Positions 1-8,688 of a stretch of 64,000 nt of DNA are shown here, piece by piece. The notes under the pieces are model-generated. The model made no database searches. It saw only the letters and a list, made by a program, of their open reading frames with translations, and had not been told where the DNA came from. This stretch comes from Parvularculaceae bacterium (GTDB lineage Bacteria; Pseudomonadota; Alphaproteobacteria; Caulobacterales; Parvularculaceae): NCBI GenBank assembly GCA_020446945.1, contig JAGRDS010000017.1:94851-158850 (forward strand), given 5' to 3'. The translations under genes were made by a program, and so were the position numbers. Each line of letters opens with the position of its first letter. Position 1 is the stretch's first letter.

Positions 1-1415
1 GCCGCGCCAATCACCGCATGGATGAGCCGTCCGCCGCGCTTCTTGTTCCGGGAAACCGGTTTGAAGTTCTGGAATGCATAGCCGCGAAAGAGGCGATTGA
101 CGAGGGCGCTCTTGACGGAGATGAGGAGGGCGCCGGCGCGCTCGATATTCTCGCGCAACACATACTTTGCCGCGCTTCCTCTGCGCCGTTCGCGCCGGAC
201 GATTTATTTGCTGAAGTGACGGACGCCGCACCCTATCGAAATCTCTCGCGCGCCGATTTCGATCAGGCGGTGGAGTTCGCCGCGACCGGCGGCTACGCGC
301 TCAAATCCTATGAACGCTTTCGGCGCATCGTGAAAACGCCAGATGGTCGTTACCGCATCCGCAATGCGCAGGTCGCGCAACAACACCGATTGAATGCGGG
401 CGCGATCGTCGATGCGCCGAATTACAACATCCGCCTGGTTGGAAAATCAGGACGGCGCGCCATGGGACGAAAACTCGGAACGATGGAGGAATGGTTCATC
501 GAAGGCCTGACGCCCGGCGACACATTCGTATTCGCCGGCGAAATCGTTCGATTTGAAGGCGCCGAGGGCATGGAGGCTTTCGTTACGCGCGCGCCGAATG
601 AGGAACCGCGCGTGCCGACATGGAATGGCGGCAAGTTTCCGTTGACGACGTATCTCGCCGCTCGCGTGCGCCGCCTGATCCACGACGAGGCGAACTGGCG
701 CCATTTGCCGGATCAGTTGCGCGAATGGCTGGAGGCGCAGCGCGAGATTTCACTGATCCCGGATCTCGACGAGATGTTGCTGGAGACTTTTCCGCACAAT
801 GACCGATATTTCCTCGTCTGTTATCCGTTCGATGGACGCCTTGCGCATCAAACGCTCGGCACGCTGTTGACGCGACGCCTCGAACGGGCTGGCGCGCAGC
901 CGCTCGGATTCGTACCGACGGAATACTCACTTTCGATCTGGGGACGGCGCGACATGAGCGGGCTCGACATGAACGCGCTGTTTGATGAAGACATGCTCGG
1001 CGACGATCTTGAGAACTGGCTTTCGCAATCGGTCCTGATGAAACGCACGTTTCGCGATTGCGCTGTCATCTCCGGTCTGATCGACCGGCGCCATCCGGGA
1101 ATACAGAAAACCGGGCGCCAGGTCGCCTTTTCATCTGACCTTATCTACGACGTTCTTAAAGAACATGAGCCGGATCACCTGCTGATCAAGGCGGCGTGGG
1201 CGGATGCGGCGCGCGGCTATCTCGACCTTGCGCGGCTTCAAGCGCTGCTGACGCGCGTAAGGGGACGGCTGCGCCATGCGCGGCTCGCTCGCGTTTCTCC
1301 GCTTGCGGTTCCGGTCATGCTCGAAATAAACAAGGAAACTATAGTCGGTGAAGCGCAGGAGGCGATGCTGAAGGAAGCCTCTGACTCTCTTATTGAGGAG
1401 GCGATGCGACGGTGA
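1..1415 (+). CDS. Ligase-associated Lhr-like DEXH-box helicase, C-terminal part (5' end outside the window)
   Basis: The reading frame is open from the first bases of the window (frame starting at base 3), so the ATG at 18 is internal; the residues before it (RANHR) continue a motif typical of the family, RANHRxDEPS. Only the region after the helicase motor is present: winged-helix and Lhr-type C-terminal domain, about 470 residues. In the family the motor unwinds DNA/RNA hybrids or DNA using ATP, and this subgroup is encoded beside a DNA ligase, an exonuclease and the PdeM nuclease. The next gene overlaps it by GTGA, which fits that repair operon. Assignment rests on the C-terminal pattern (VPANRFEVLEC-like start, VGKSGRRAMGRKLGT) and on the neighbour; the ATPase motifs cannot be seen here. 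Confidence 0.85.
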   Translation, partial: RANHRMDEPSAALLVPGNRFEVLECIAAKEAIDEGALDGDEEGAGALDILAQHILCRASSAPFAPDDLFAEVTDAAPYRNLSRADFDQAVEFAATGGYALKSYERFRRIVKTPDGRYRIRNAQVAQQHRLNAGAIVDAPNYNIRLVGKSGRRAMGRKLGTMEEWFIEGLTPGDTFVFAGEIVRFEGAEGMEAFVTRAPNEEPRVPTWNGGKFPLTTYLAARVRRLIHDEANWRHLPDQLREWLEAQREISLIPDLDEMLLETFPHNDRYFLVCYPFDGRLAHQTLGTLLTRRLERAGAQPLGFVPTEYSLSIWGRRDMSGLDMNALFDEDMLGDDLENWLSQSVLMKRTFRDCAVISGLIDRRHPGIQKTGRQVAFSSDLIYDVLKEHEPDHLLIKAAWADAARGYLDLARLQALLTRVRGRLRHARLARVSPLAVPVMLEINKETIVGEAQEAMLKEASDSLIEEAMRR

Positions 1416-2122
1416 CGCCGCAAACGGAAATTACCGTCAATCTTGAACGTTTGATCGCGCTGGCGAACGGCGCGCTGTACTGGCCGGCGCGCGAAATGCT
1501 GATCGTCGCTGACCTTCATTTCGAAAAGGGTTCGCATTTCGCGATGAAAGGCGTCCTGTTGCCGCCTTATGATACGCGCGTAACGCTGACGCGCCTTGCG
1601 GCGACGATCCGCGAGATTAAACCCGCATCGGTGGTATCGCTCGGCGACGCCTTTCATGACGGCGGATCGGAAGCGCGCATCGGCGCGGCGGACGCAGCGC
1701 TTCTGGAACAGATCGTATCGTCGGTTCGCTGGACGTGGATACTCGGCAATCACGACCCGGCGCCGCCTTCGCGTTTCGGCGGCGCGGTCGAAGGCGCGCT
1801 GCTGTGCGGCCGGCTATTATTCCGGCACGAGGCCGCCGCCTGGTTCGAGCGCGGTGAAATCTCCGGGCATTTTCATCCTGTTGCGCGCGTTCGCGCCGAA
1901 ACCCGTCTGATCCGCCGGCGCTGTTTCGCGACCGACGGGGAGCGGCTTGTCATGCCCGCCTTCGGCGCTTACGCCGGCGGCCTCAATATTCTGGATGCGG
2001 CCTTTGACGGCGTATTTCGAAACGACCTCACGGCATGGATGATCGGTCGGTCGGGGATTTACCCATTCGCCGCCGATCGGCTGCTAGGCGATAGCCGGTC
2101 TTCGCGCCGAAAAACGGGCTGA
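1412..2122 (+). CDS. pdeM: Ligase-associated DNA damage response endonuclease PdeM (metallophosphoesterase)
   Basis: A calcineurin-like metallophosphoesterase of about 236 residues. The two-metal motifs appear in order: DLHFEKG (about residue 34), GDAFHD (about 78), GNHD (about 112) and GHFHP (about 152). In the family this enzyme cuts DNA and is encoded beside an Lhr-like helicase, an ATP-dependent ligase and an exonuclease. The GTG start overlaps the stop of the helicase gene in a GTGA, which implies translational coupling and supports the start. No ligase or exonuclease follows; the next gene is convergent and only a few bases away, so those partners must lie upstream of the window or elsewhere. 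Confidence 0.88.
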   Translation: MTPQTEITVNLERLIALANGALYWPAREMLIVADLHFEKGSHFAMKGVLLPPYDTRVTLTRLAATIREIKPASVVSLGDAFHDGGSEARIGAADAALLEQIVSSVRWTWILGNHDPAPPSRFGGAVEGALLCGRLLFRHEAAAWFERGEISGHFHPVARVRAETRLIRRRCFATDGERLVMPAFGAYAGGLNILDAAFDGVFRNDLTAWMIGRSGIYPFAADRLLGDSRSSRRKTG

Positions 2123-2126
2123 CGTT

Positions 2127-3926
2127 TCACGGCGTGAACAGCGACAGGATTCCTGTTTGCGCGCCGCCCGGATTGGGCGCGCTCGATCCGCCGGCGCTGA
2201 GCGGAAAGTTCGACGATTGCGTGTTGACGGCGACGCCGACGGCGCCGTCGTCGGCGATGTCGAGCGCCCTGGCGAAATCATCGCCCGACCCACCCAAATA
2301 GGAAAGGTAAGGCGCGCCCTTTAACGAAGGGAGGAGCGCGATGAGGATCGCGTCAACCCCGCCCGCCCGGCTTTTTTGAACCGCGTTTGAGGTCGTCCTT
2401 AACGACGCGGATGAAGACTCCCCCGAAACGTAGAGCAGGCCGTCCGGGCCGAATTTCACTCCCTGTGTGTTTTCATTCCCTGTCCCGCCGATATAGGTTG
2501 AACCCGCGAGCGACGTTCCGTCTGCGGATAATATCGAAACGACCGCGTCGCTCGATCCGCCGCCGAAATTCGGCTGATAGGAATCGAACCTGGTCGGATA
2601 ATCGGTTGACGCTGACGAGCCTGTTATCGCCAGGCGTCCGGCGGCGTCGACGGCGATGTTATGGGTTTCGATATCTTCAACGCCTGATCCGCCGAGATAG
2701 GTTGCATAAACCAGATTGTCGGTCGGGCCGAAACGCGCAAGCAGGAAATCCGCCGCGCCGGCGCTGTTCCTTTGAAAGGCGTTCGGCGTCGTCGGCGCGC
2801 CGTCGCCGCTTTCAGGGACGGCGAGATAGACGTTCCTGTCTGCGGTGACGATTATCGACGGCGGGCCTGCCATTTTTCCCGCGCCCTCGTCGCCGCCGAG
2901 ATATGTCGCGTATTCGACGGCCGCGCCGTCCGCGCTGAGCCGGGCGTAAACGAGATCGCTGTTTCCGTTCGGCGCGGATTGAACCGCGCCGGCGGTGATA
3001 TGCGCCAACCCGCCGTAAAAGGGGCCGGCGATATAAACCTTGTTGGCGGAATCGACGCCGACATCGCGAATGAACCCGCGCCGCGCCTCGCCGAAATAGG
3101 TCGACCATAAAAGCGTCGATCCGTCCGCCGACAATTTTGAGATGAACCCGTCCTGCTTGCCGTAGAGATTATTGGGATTGGCGTCGCCCGCGAATGCGGG
3201 CTGAGCGACGCCCGGCGTCGTTGGATATCCTTCGCCCGCGCGTCCCGCGACAATGACGCCGCCGTCCGGCGCGATTTCGACGCCGTAAGCGCGATCATAG
3301 TTGGGGCCGCCGATCAGCGTCGACCAGACCAGCGCGCCGGACCGGTTGAACTTCATCACAAACACATCGGAAGCGCCGGCCGATCCGGTGCTTGCGCCGC
3401 CCGTTGCGAAAGTGCGGTCGTAAGCGCCGGGCGTCGTCGGAAAATCCGCAGAAAAGGCGCCGCCCGTCAGGTAAATGTTTCCCGCAGCGTCGAACGCGAT
3501 GTCGCGAACCAGCATCGCGCTGCGCATCGCGGGATCAAGTAGGGTCGACAACGAATGCGAGAGCATGTTCGGCGTCGTCACGTTTACCGCGTTGCTGGCC
3601 CCGGACAGGCCGCCCGACATCTCGCCGCGGACATAGTAGCGGTAGGCGGTGACCGCCGTCAGACCGGTATCGGTGAATGTGAGGGCCGTCGTCGTCCCGA
3701 TTTCCACGTCATTTCGGTAGATGCGATAAAGCGAAAACTGCGACCCGCCGGTCCAGGTGAGCGTCACCGAACTGGCGGTCGGCGCGGCGCCTGTCAGCCC
3801 TGTCGGCGTATTCGCCTGGGGCGGCGGCTGGGGACCGCCAGACGGCGGGGCGGAAGATCCATCCGAGCATCCAAACAAAAAGGCCGCCGCAAAGGCGGCG
3901 AGCATCCACACGGGAAAGACGCGCAT
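2127..3926 (-). CDS. SBBP-repeat beta-propeller lipoprotein with fibronectin type III domain
   Basis: Predicted lipoprotein of 599 residues. A signal peptide ends in the lipobox LFGC (Cys20), then comes a Ser/Gly/Pro/Gln linker, a fibronectin type III-like domain (about residues 40-115) and a long run of SBBP-type repeats (about 120-590). The repeats show recurring phrases such as YLGGSG, TYIGGTG, DAAGNIYLTG and SADGT, which fold as beta-propeller blades in this family. It is probably a surface or periplasmic binding or adhesion protein; the ligand cannot be read from sequence. It is divergent from rpmJ and convergent with pdeM. No Asp after the lipobox Cys+1 is a definite inner-membrane retention signal (the residue is Ser), so outer-membrane sorting is likely by the E. 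coli rule, which may not hold here. Confidence 0.8.
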   Translation of the reverse strand: MRVFPVWMLAAFAAAFLFGCSDGSSAPPSGGPQPPPQANTPTGLTGAAPTASSVTLTWTGGSQFSLYRIYRNDVEIGTTTALTFTDTGLTAVTAYRYYVRGEMSGGLSGASNAVNVTTPNMLSHSLSTLLDPAMRSAMLVRDIAFDAAGNIYLTGGAFSADFPTTPGAYDRTFATGGASTGSAGASDVFVMKFNRSGALVWSTLIGGPNYDRAYGVEIAPDGGVIVAGRAGEGYPTTPGVAQPAFAGDANPNNLYGKQDGFISKLSADGSTLLWSTYFGEARRGFIRDVGVDSANKVYIAGPFYGGLAHITAGAVQSAPNGNSDLVYARLSADGAAVEYATYLGGDEGAGKMAGPPSIIVTADRNVYLAVPESGDGAPTTPNAFQRNSAGAADFLLARFGPTDNLVYATYLGGSGVEDIETHNIAVDAAGRLAITGSSASTDYPTRFDSYQPNFGGGSSDAVVSILSADGTSLAGSTYIGGTGNENTQGVKFGPDGLLYVSGESSSASLRTTSNAVQKSRAGGVDAILIALLPSLKGAPYLSYLGGSGDDFARALDIADDGAVGVAVNTQSSNFPLSAGGSSAPNPGGAQTGILSLFTP

Positions 3927-4026
3927 AAACTTTGGTGACTCCGGCCGGTTGGGCGATCTAGTTCGCTTGAATAGAGAAAAACACTCAAAAAATGGATAAG
4001 TTGCGGCGATCGTCGTGATCGGCCGG

Positions 4027-4055
4027 TTGACAGGCCGGGTCGGCCGGACTATCCC
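4027..4055 (+). promoter_or_regulatory. Promoter of rpmJ (TTGACA / TATCCC)
   Basis: A perfect -35 TTGACA at 4027-4032 is followed after 17 bases by TATCCC at 4050-4055. The expected transcription start is about 4062, giving a leader of about 30 bases before the rpmJ ATG. GC-rich -10 elements of this kind are usual in alphaproteobacterial vegetative promoters. Confidence 0.55.
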
Positions 4056-4090
4056 GCGCGCTCCGAATTCAAGCCTGTTGGACGCCCGCC

Positions 4091-4216
4091 ATGAAAGTCA
4101 GAAGCTCTCTCAAGTCTTTGAAATCACGTCACAAGGACTGCCGCGTCGTCCGCCGCAAGGGCCGGGTCTATGTCATCAACAAGACCCAGAAGCGCTTCAA
4201 GGCGCGCCAGGGCTGA
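4091..4216 (+). CDS. rpmJ: 50S ribosomal protein L36
   Basis: A 41-codon gene read directly from the sequence. The protein starts [14 protein letters not shown], continues with [13 protein letters not shown] and ends QKRFKARQG, the classic L36 pattern rich in Lys and Arg. It has only one Cys (residue 17), so the zinc-ribbon cysteines of the C+ form are missing; it is the zinc-independent type usual in alphaproteobacteria. L36 binds 23S rRNA in the large subunit. It is monocistronic, with a promoter upstream (TTGACA at 4027) and a hairpin right after the stop (4217-4238). The ATG is the only sensible start, although no strong ribosome binding site precedes it. Confidence 0.95.
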   Translation: MKVRSSLKSLKSRHKDCRVVRRKGRVYVINKTQKRFKARQG

Positions 4217-4240
4217 GCCGGAATAAACCTTCTCCGGCGG
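4217..4240 (+). terminator. Hairpin after rpmJ
   Basis: GCCGGA (4217-4222) and TCCGGC (4233-4238) form a 6-bp stem with a 10-base loop starting directly after the rpmJ stop codon. The T-tract that follows (GATTTTCC) is short and offset by a few bases, so termination strength is uncertain. Confidence 0.4.
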
Positions 4241-4291
4241 CGATTTTCCGCTATCTCCAAGATTTCATTGGCATAATCGCCGCGCCGGCGT

Positions 4292-4852
4292 ATGATCGCG
4301 CCGATGCGGATTGTGTTTGTTATCGCCCTTTCAGCGGCCTGTGCGGTCGCAGCGCCGGCCCTGGCCGACCAGACCGATTCGCGTCTCGACCAGCTATTTG
4401 AGGAATTGAGGGCGGGAAACGGCGACAATGCCGGCGCGACCGTCGAACGGATCGAGGAAATCTGGCGCGACAGCCAGTCAGATACGGTCGATGTCCTTTA
4501 CGCAAGGGCCGAAGCGGCCGCCGATGCGGGCGCTTATGATGTCGCTTCGGCGCTCCTTGATCATGCGATCGGCCTCGGACCCAGCTTCGCGCAAGCCTAT
4601 GCGCTTCGCGGGGCTGTGCGACTTCGAGAAGACGATCAGGTCGGCTCGATCAGCGATTTCTCTCGCGCGATCGAGCTTGAGCCGCGCCAGTTCGAGGCGA
4701 AGATCGCGCTTGCCGAAATCATGCTCGCCGGCGGCGACAAGCGCGGCGCGTATGACATGTTCCAGCTGGCCCTGGAATGGAACCCGCACGAGCCGCATGC
4801 GCGCGAGCGGGCGAAAAAACTGCGCAGGGAACTGAGCGGGCAAGAGATCTGA
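4292..4852 (+). CDS. Exported tetratricopeptide-repeat protein
   Basis: 186 residues with an N-terminal signal peptide (MRIVFVIALSAACAVA, cleavage probably after PALA) and TPR-like helical pairs from about residue 60 to 175: ALLDHAIGLGPSFAQAYALRG, then DFSRAIELEPRQFEAKIALA, then MFQLALEWNPHEPHARE, each with the W/A/P spacing of the fold. It is likely a periplasmic scaffold. Partner and process are unknown. Two ATGs compete: 4292 and 4304; the second leaves a cleaner signal peptide (MRIVFV) and may be the true start. It follows rpmJ, a common neighbour in alphaproteobacteria. A strong terminator hairpin lies 30 bases past the stop. Confidence 0.75.
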   Translation: MIAPMRIVFVIALSAACAVAAPALADQTDSRLDQLFEELRAGNGDNAGATVERIEEIWRDSQSDTVDVLYARAEAAADAGAYDVASALLDHAIGLGPSFAQAYALRGAVRLREDDQVGSISDFSRAIELEPRQFEAKIALAEIMLAGGDKRGAYDMFQLALEWNPHEPHARERAKKLRRELSGQEI

Positions 4853-4880
4853 GGGTTCGCTTTATGGCGAGCCTGCGCGC

Positions 4881-4910
4881 CAATTCGCTTTTCTGGCGAA
4901 TTGCGTTTTG
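4881..4910 (+). terminator. Rho-independent terminator after the TPR gene
   Basis: CAATTCGC (4881-4888) pairs perfectly with GCGAATTG (4896-4903) across a 7-base loop, followed by CGTTTTG. An 8-bp perfect stem plus T-run 30 bases after the stop fits a terminator. Confidence 0.65.
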
Positions 4911-5058
4911 AAAATACATTTTTTGAGCAGCTTGCGGCCTCGCCGGCGCCAACCCATGTGTGAGCGCGCACGGGCGGACGCCCGCGCATGGCTCTTTGAC
5001 AAGTGAACAATTCGCGCGCCGTCGATCGCTGATGACGATTGCGGCGATAGCCTGTCGA

Positions 5059-5234
5059 GGCGGCGTGAAGCCGCCGCGCGCAGCGAATATTTCTCCAATA
5101 TGTGGAAACTCGCGCCGGACGGTCCGCCGGTTTCCGTCAAATCCGGCAGCATTTTTCCCGCACGTTTGTGGAAAAACTGTGGATGGACGCGGAAGGGCGC
5201 GCGCGCACGCGATCATCTTTCCCCATGTGGATGA
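5059..5234. promoter_or_regulatory. Intergenic region upstream of gapR: stable hairpin and four DnaA-box-like TGTGGA sites
   Basis: The 444-base gap between the TPR gene and gapR holds no convincing gene. It contains a hairpin without T-tract (GGCGGC 5059-5064 with GCCGCC 5070-5075) and four same-orientation TGTGGA motifs at 5101, 5167, 5178 and 5226. Extended to nine bases they read TGTGGAAAC, TGTGGAAAA, TGTGGATGG and TGTGGATGA; the second and fourth are each one base from the reverse complement of the DnaA box TTATCCACA. A boxA-like GCTCTTTGACA lies at 4991-5001 with no RNA gene behind it. A regulatory role for gapR is inference only. Confidence 0.35.
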
Positions 5235-5296
5235 ATCGGACTTGGAGCCGCGCGCCGACGCAGGCTTTTCTGGCGCGCTAATAGTGGAGGCGCGTA

Positions 5297-5581
5297 ATGG
5301 CGGACGGATCAGCGAATGTGACATCGGCGACGGAGCTTGCTCCCGGCGCGACGACGGTGGCGGCCGAGCGCCTGCGCGCATTTCTGGAGCGCGTCGAACG
5401 CCTGGAAGAAGAAAAAGCGACGATCGCCGGCGACATCAAGGAAGTCTTCGCCGAGGCGAAAGGCGAGGGCTACGACGTCAAGACGCTGCGCAAGATCGTC
5501 CGGTTGAGAAAGATGGATCGGGCCAAGCGCGACGAGGAAGAGGCCCTTCTCGACCTCTATCTCTCGGCGCTTGGCGAATAG
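5297..5581 (+). CDS. gapR: GapR-family DNA-binding protein (DUF2312 / UPF0335)
   Basis: 94 residues of the UPF0335/DUF2312 family. The core runs from [21 protein letters not shown] through [14 protein letters not shown] to [13 protein letters not shown], then an acidic helix [13 protein letters not shown]. In Caulobacter this family member, GapR, binds overtwisted AT-rich DNA ahead of replication forks and highly transcribed genes. The first 20 residues are Ala/Thr/Ser-rich and variable in the family. A good ribosome binding site (GTGGAGG, 8 bases before the ATG) supports the start. The upstream gap carries several DnaA-box-like sites. Converges with the sigma-54 regulator. Confidence 0.88.
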   Translation: MADGSANVTSATELAPGATTVAAERLRAFLERVERLEEEKATIAGDIKEVFAEAKGEGYDVKTLRKIVRLRKMDRAKRDEEEALLDLYLSALGE

Positions 5582-5584
5582 CGC

Positions 5585-7093
5585 CTAGCTCGCGCGCTTC
5601 ACCTCTAGCCCGTGATCGCGGATTTTCCGGTAAAGCGTCGAGCGGCCCATGCCGAGGCGGCGCGCCACTTCCGACATGCGCCCCTCATAGGTGTCGATCG
5701 CCAGCTTTATCAGATCGCATTCGATCTCTTCGAGCGTTCTCAAGTGTCCATCCCGATCGAATACGTCGACATTTTCGAACGTGCTTGCCGAATTCCCGGC
5801 GAGGGGGCGCGCGGCGGCGGGCGCGGCGGCGGCCGCGCTATCCCCGCCGTCATCGCCCGAAAGCGCCTCGTCGAGAACGGGCGGGCCCATATCCACGCCG
5901 GCGGCTTCGAATTCGCCGGCGAGGAGCGGAAAATCGCGCGCTGAAAGATACGGCGCCTCGGCGAGGACGACCGCGCGAAAGATCGCGTTTTCAAGCTGGC
6001 GGACATTGCCGGGCCATGGCTGGCGCATCAGCACTTCGCAGACTTCGTGCTGGATGCCGCGCACGTCGCGGCGTTCTTCGGCGTTGTAACGCTGGACGAA
6101 ATGGTCGACGAGCGCGGGAATGTCTTCCGCGCGTTCGCGCAATGGCGGAATATGAACTGGAAAGACGTTGAGGCGATAATAAAGGTCTTCGCGGAAACTT
6201 CCCGCCTTGACTTCGCGAGCGAGGTCGCGGTTCGTCGCTGAAATGACGCGCACATCGACCTTGACCGGCCGTTTGGCGCCGATCGGATCGACTTCGCCTT
6301 CCTGTAAAACGCGCAAAAGTTTGACCTGCATGTCCGCCGGCAGCTCGCCGATCTCATCGAGAAAGATCGTGCCGCCGTCAGATTCCTGAAACTTTCCGAT
6401 ATGCTTTTGATGCGCCCCGGTGAACGACCCTTTCTCATGACCGAAGAGGATGCTTTCAACGAGGTTTTCGGGAATGGCGCCGCAATTGACGGTAATGAAC
6501 GGCCGGCCGGCGCGCTCGGACGAGCCCTGAATGGCCCGCGCGATCATTTCCTTGCCGACGCCGGACTCTCCGGTAATCAGTATAGGAATGTTTGACGCTG
6601 CGGCGCGTTCGCCGACGCGAACAACGTTTTTCAGGGCGGCGCTTTCGCCGACCAGATCCTTGAACGCCAATTCGCCGTCGCGTTTGCGTTTCAGGCGCGA
6701 GACTTCGCCCTTGAGCGTCGTCAGGTTCAGCGCGTTTTTGATAGAGACGATAACCCGCTCCGGACTTGCCGGTTTTACGAAGAAATCGGCCGCGCCGTTC
6801 TGCATCGCCTCTACAACTGTTTCGATGCCGCCTTGCGCCGTCAAAACGATTACGGGCAGATCCTCGCGGATCGCCTTTGAGCGCTTCAGCGTTTCCATGC
6901 CGCCAAGCCCCGGCATGCGCAGGTCAAGCATCATCAGGCTGACGCCCGGCCCCTGATCGCTGTGAATGATCGAAATCGCCGCCTCTCCGGAATCGGCCTG
7001 TAAGACAGGATAGCCGGCTTTTTCGCAGACGGCGCGCATCAGGCGGCGCTGCGTCGGATCGTCGTCGACAATCAAAATGGTATTGGCGGTCAT
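5585..7093 (-). CDS. Sigma-54-dependent response regulator (NtrC/AtoC type)
   Basis: 502 residues in three parts. Receiver domain about 1-120 with acidic pocket DDD (10-12) and phosphoacceptor Asp57 in [13 protein letters not shown]+ domain about 145-375 with Walker A GESGVGKE, sigma-54 contact loop GSFTGA (GAFTGA in most members; Ser for the first Ala) and Walker [12 protein letters not shown]. Fis-type helix-turn-helix at about 455-500 ([19 protein letters not shown]). Between AAA+ and HTH is an Ala/Asp-rich linker of about 60 residues. It should activate sigma-54 promoters after phosphorylation. No sensor kinase is next to it, so its signal is unknown; the neighbours are divergent and unrelated. 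Confidence 0.9.
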   Translation of the reverse strand: MTANTILIVDDDPTQRRLMRAVCEKAGYPVLQADSGEAAISIIHSDQGPGVSLMMLDLRMPGLGGMETLKRSKAIREDLPVIVLTAQGGIETVVEAMQNGAADFFVKPASPERVIVSIKNALNLTTLKGEVSRLKRKRDGELAFKDLVGESAALKNVVRVGERAAASNIPILITGESGVGKEMIARAIQGSSERAGRPFITVNCGAIPENLVESILFGHEKGSFTGAHQKHIGKFQESDGGTIFLDEIGELPADMQVKLLRVLQEGEVDPIGAKRPVKVDVRVISATNRDLAREVKAGSFREDLYYRLNVFPVHIPPLRERAEDIPALVDHFVQRYNAEERRDVRGIQHEVCEVLMRQPWPGNVRQLENAIFRAVVLAEAPYLSARDFPLLAGEFEAAGVDMGPPVLDEALSGDDGGDSAAAAAPAAARPLAGNSASTFENVDVFDRDGHLRTLEEIECDLIKLAIDTYEGRMSEVARRLGMGRSTLYRKIRDHGLEVKRAS

Positions 7094-7295
7094 TGCAGGA
7101 ATTTCCCCTGGCGCTTTGAATTTATCCCGCGATCTCTATCGCGGCGGGCTAAATATCGCGTTAAAATGTTTCATTCCGGGGCATCGCCGCGAATAGGCGT
7201 TTAGAGTTCATTCATTATTTCGCGTGCGGCGCCTTGCGCCGTTCCGATCGCCGGCCGCCTGGGGTAAGAGCGGCGTTGCGACGACATCGACTGGA

Positions 7296-8273
7296 ATGGA
7301 GAAGATGGCCGATAAAAAAGAAGATTACATAAGGCCGATCGAACATTTGAAGGGCGTCAAGCCGCCGGCGCCGGCCTGGTTCGAAAAAGCGATCGCCGCG
7401 CCCTGCGAAGAAGGCGAGGTCGATGTCGCCGGCGCGAAAATCCGTTTCTCGGCATGGGGCGCGCGCGGACAGCGCGGCCTGATATTCATTCATGGCGGGC
7501 GCGCGCATCGCAACTGGTGGCGACCCTTCGCGCCGTATTTCACCGATCACTACCGCGTGGTCGCCTATGACATGGCGGGCATGGGCGACAGCGACTGGCG
7601 CCCGAATTATTCGATAAACCTGTCAATCGACGACCTTTTCGCCGTAATCGAAGCGTCCGGCGCGGGCGAGGGCGGCCGGCCTATCGTTGTCGGTCATTCC
7701 TTCGGCGGGTGGGTGACGCTCGCGGCCGTTGAAAAACGCGGCGAGGCGCTGCTCGGTGCGGTCGTGATCGACAGCCCGATCGGCAAACCGGACCCGGATG
7801 AAGGGTATACCGTCCTCAGAAAACAGGAGCCGGACAGCGCCGTGCGCCCGAACCGGGTCTACGACTCGATTGAAGAGCCGATCGCGCGCTTTCGCTTCCT
7901 TCCCAACCAGCCGGCGGCGGAAAGCTATCTCGTCGACTATATCGCCCGCGAAGGACTGCAAAAGGCGCCGAGGCCGGAAGGCGGCGCGGGCTGGACCTGG
8001 AAATTCGATCCCTCGCACGGGCGGAATTTCGAAATCCACTACGACCGCGATCTGTTTCTGGCCGCGCGTTGTCCGCTGGCTTTCATCTATGGCGAGGATT
8101 CCGCTTTTGCGGCCGGCGACGGGTTTGAGCATCTGAAAGCCCAGACCAAAGGCCGCTCTCCTTTCGTCGTCATGCCAAGCGTCCATCATCATTTGATGAT
8201 GGAAGAGCCGATCGCCTTTGCGACGTCGTTGCGGACCCTCTTGACCTGCTGGCCGGTCAGGGTGGGCAACTAG
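7296..8273 (+). CDS. Alpha/beta hydrolase
   Basis: About 325 residues of the alpha/beta hydrolase fold. Visible are the oxyanion-hole motif FIHGG, the nucleophile elbow VVGHSFGGW (Ser in G-H-S-F-G), an acid candidate in IYGEDSAF, and a C-terminal His in SVHHHLMMEEP. The substrate cannot be predicted. The frame is open back to 7224, but the ATGs at 7296 (MEKMADKKED) or 7305 (MADKKED) fit better: a GGAG sits just before 7305, although with short spacing. Divergent from the response regulator; a cytochrome oxidase subunit gene follows after a short gap. Confidence 0.82.
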   Translation: MEKMADKKEDYIRPIEHLKGVKPPAPAWFEKAIAAPCEEGEVDVAGAKIRFSAWGARGQRGLIFIHGGRAHRNWWRPFAPYFTDHYRVVAYDMAGMGDSDWRPNYSINLSIDDLFAVIEASGAGEGGRPIVVGHSFGGWVTLAAVEKRGEALLGAVVIDSPIGKPDPDEGYTVLRKQEPDSAVRPNRVYDSIEEPIARFRFLPNQPAAESYLVDYIAREGLQKAPRPEGGAGWTWKFDPSHGRNFEIHYDRDLFLAARCPLAFIYGEDSAFAAGDGFEHLKAQTKGRSPFVVMPSVHHHLMMEEPIAFATSLRTLLTCWPVRVGN

Positions 8274-8352
8274 CCGCTGCGGGCGCCGTCCCCCTTGCCC
8301 ATCCCCATGAATTCGGCCAGAAAAAGCCGTGATTTCAAGTGGAGAGCGAGAT

Positions 8353-8583
8353 ATGGCGACAGCCGATGATACCGCCCAGCGCGTGGCGGACGCCGAGGAG
8401 CATCAAAAAATCTACAAGGGAATCATGCGGGCCTCAGCGCATGTCGGCGTACCGTTCGGCCTGGGCCTCGCCATGTTCTTCACCCAGCTCGTTCTGGCGA
8501 ACGGCATCGGCGTCGCGCTGGCGTCCTTTGTCGTCGTCTTCGCGCTCGTTTGGTGGGTCGCCAAGACATTTTTCATGCACTGA
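8353..8583 (+). CDS. aa3-type cytochrome c oxidase subunit IV
   Basis: 76 residues: a polar N-terminal stretch then YKGIMRASAHVGVPFGLGLAMF and a second hydrophobic part up to the end, as in the small bacterial aa3 oxidase subunit IV family (COX4_pro_2). It sits in the inner membrane and stabilises the aa3 oxidase; the catalytic subunits are not encoded here. The ATG at 8353 is preceded by GGAGAG about 8 bases upstream, so it is preferred over an earlier in-frame start at 8329. In alphaproteobacteria this gene is often next to pntAA, as it is here. Confidence 0.82.
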   Translation: MATADDTAQRVADAEEHQKIYKGIMRASAHVGVPFGLGLAMFFTQLVLANGIGVALASFVVVFALVWWVAKTFFMH

Positions 8584-8688
8584 CGAACTTTCGGCTGGAT
8601 TCGCAGCGGCCGTTCAGCGGCGCTTCCAATCGCGCCCAAGTCTCCGACATGCGGTCCGCTTCGTTGTCTGCGTAACAGGAGAGGTTTC

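Noticed and set aside
4991..5001. boxA-like GCTCTTTGACA upstream of gapR
   Set aside because: No rRNA or other stable RNA follows; a single short match is weak evidence.
4960..6171. 403-residue plus-strand open frame spanning the gapR region
   Set aside because: It runs across the gapR upstream region, gapR itself and the end of the response regulator in another frame; composition is Arg/Pro-rich noise typical of GC-rich shadows.
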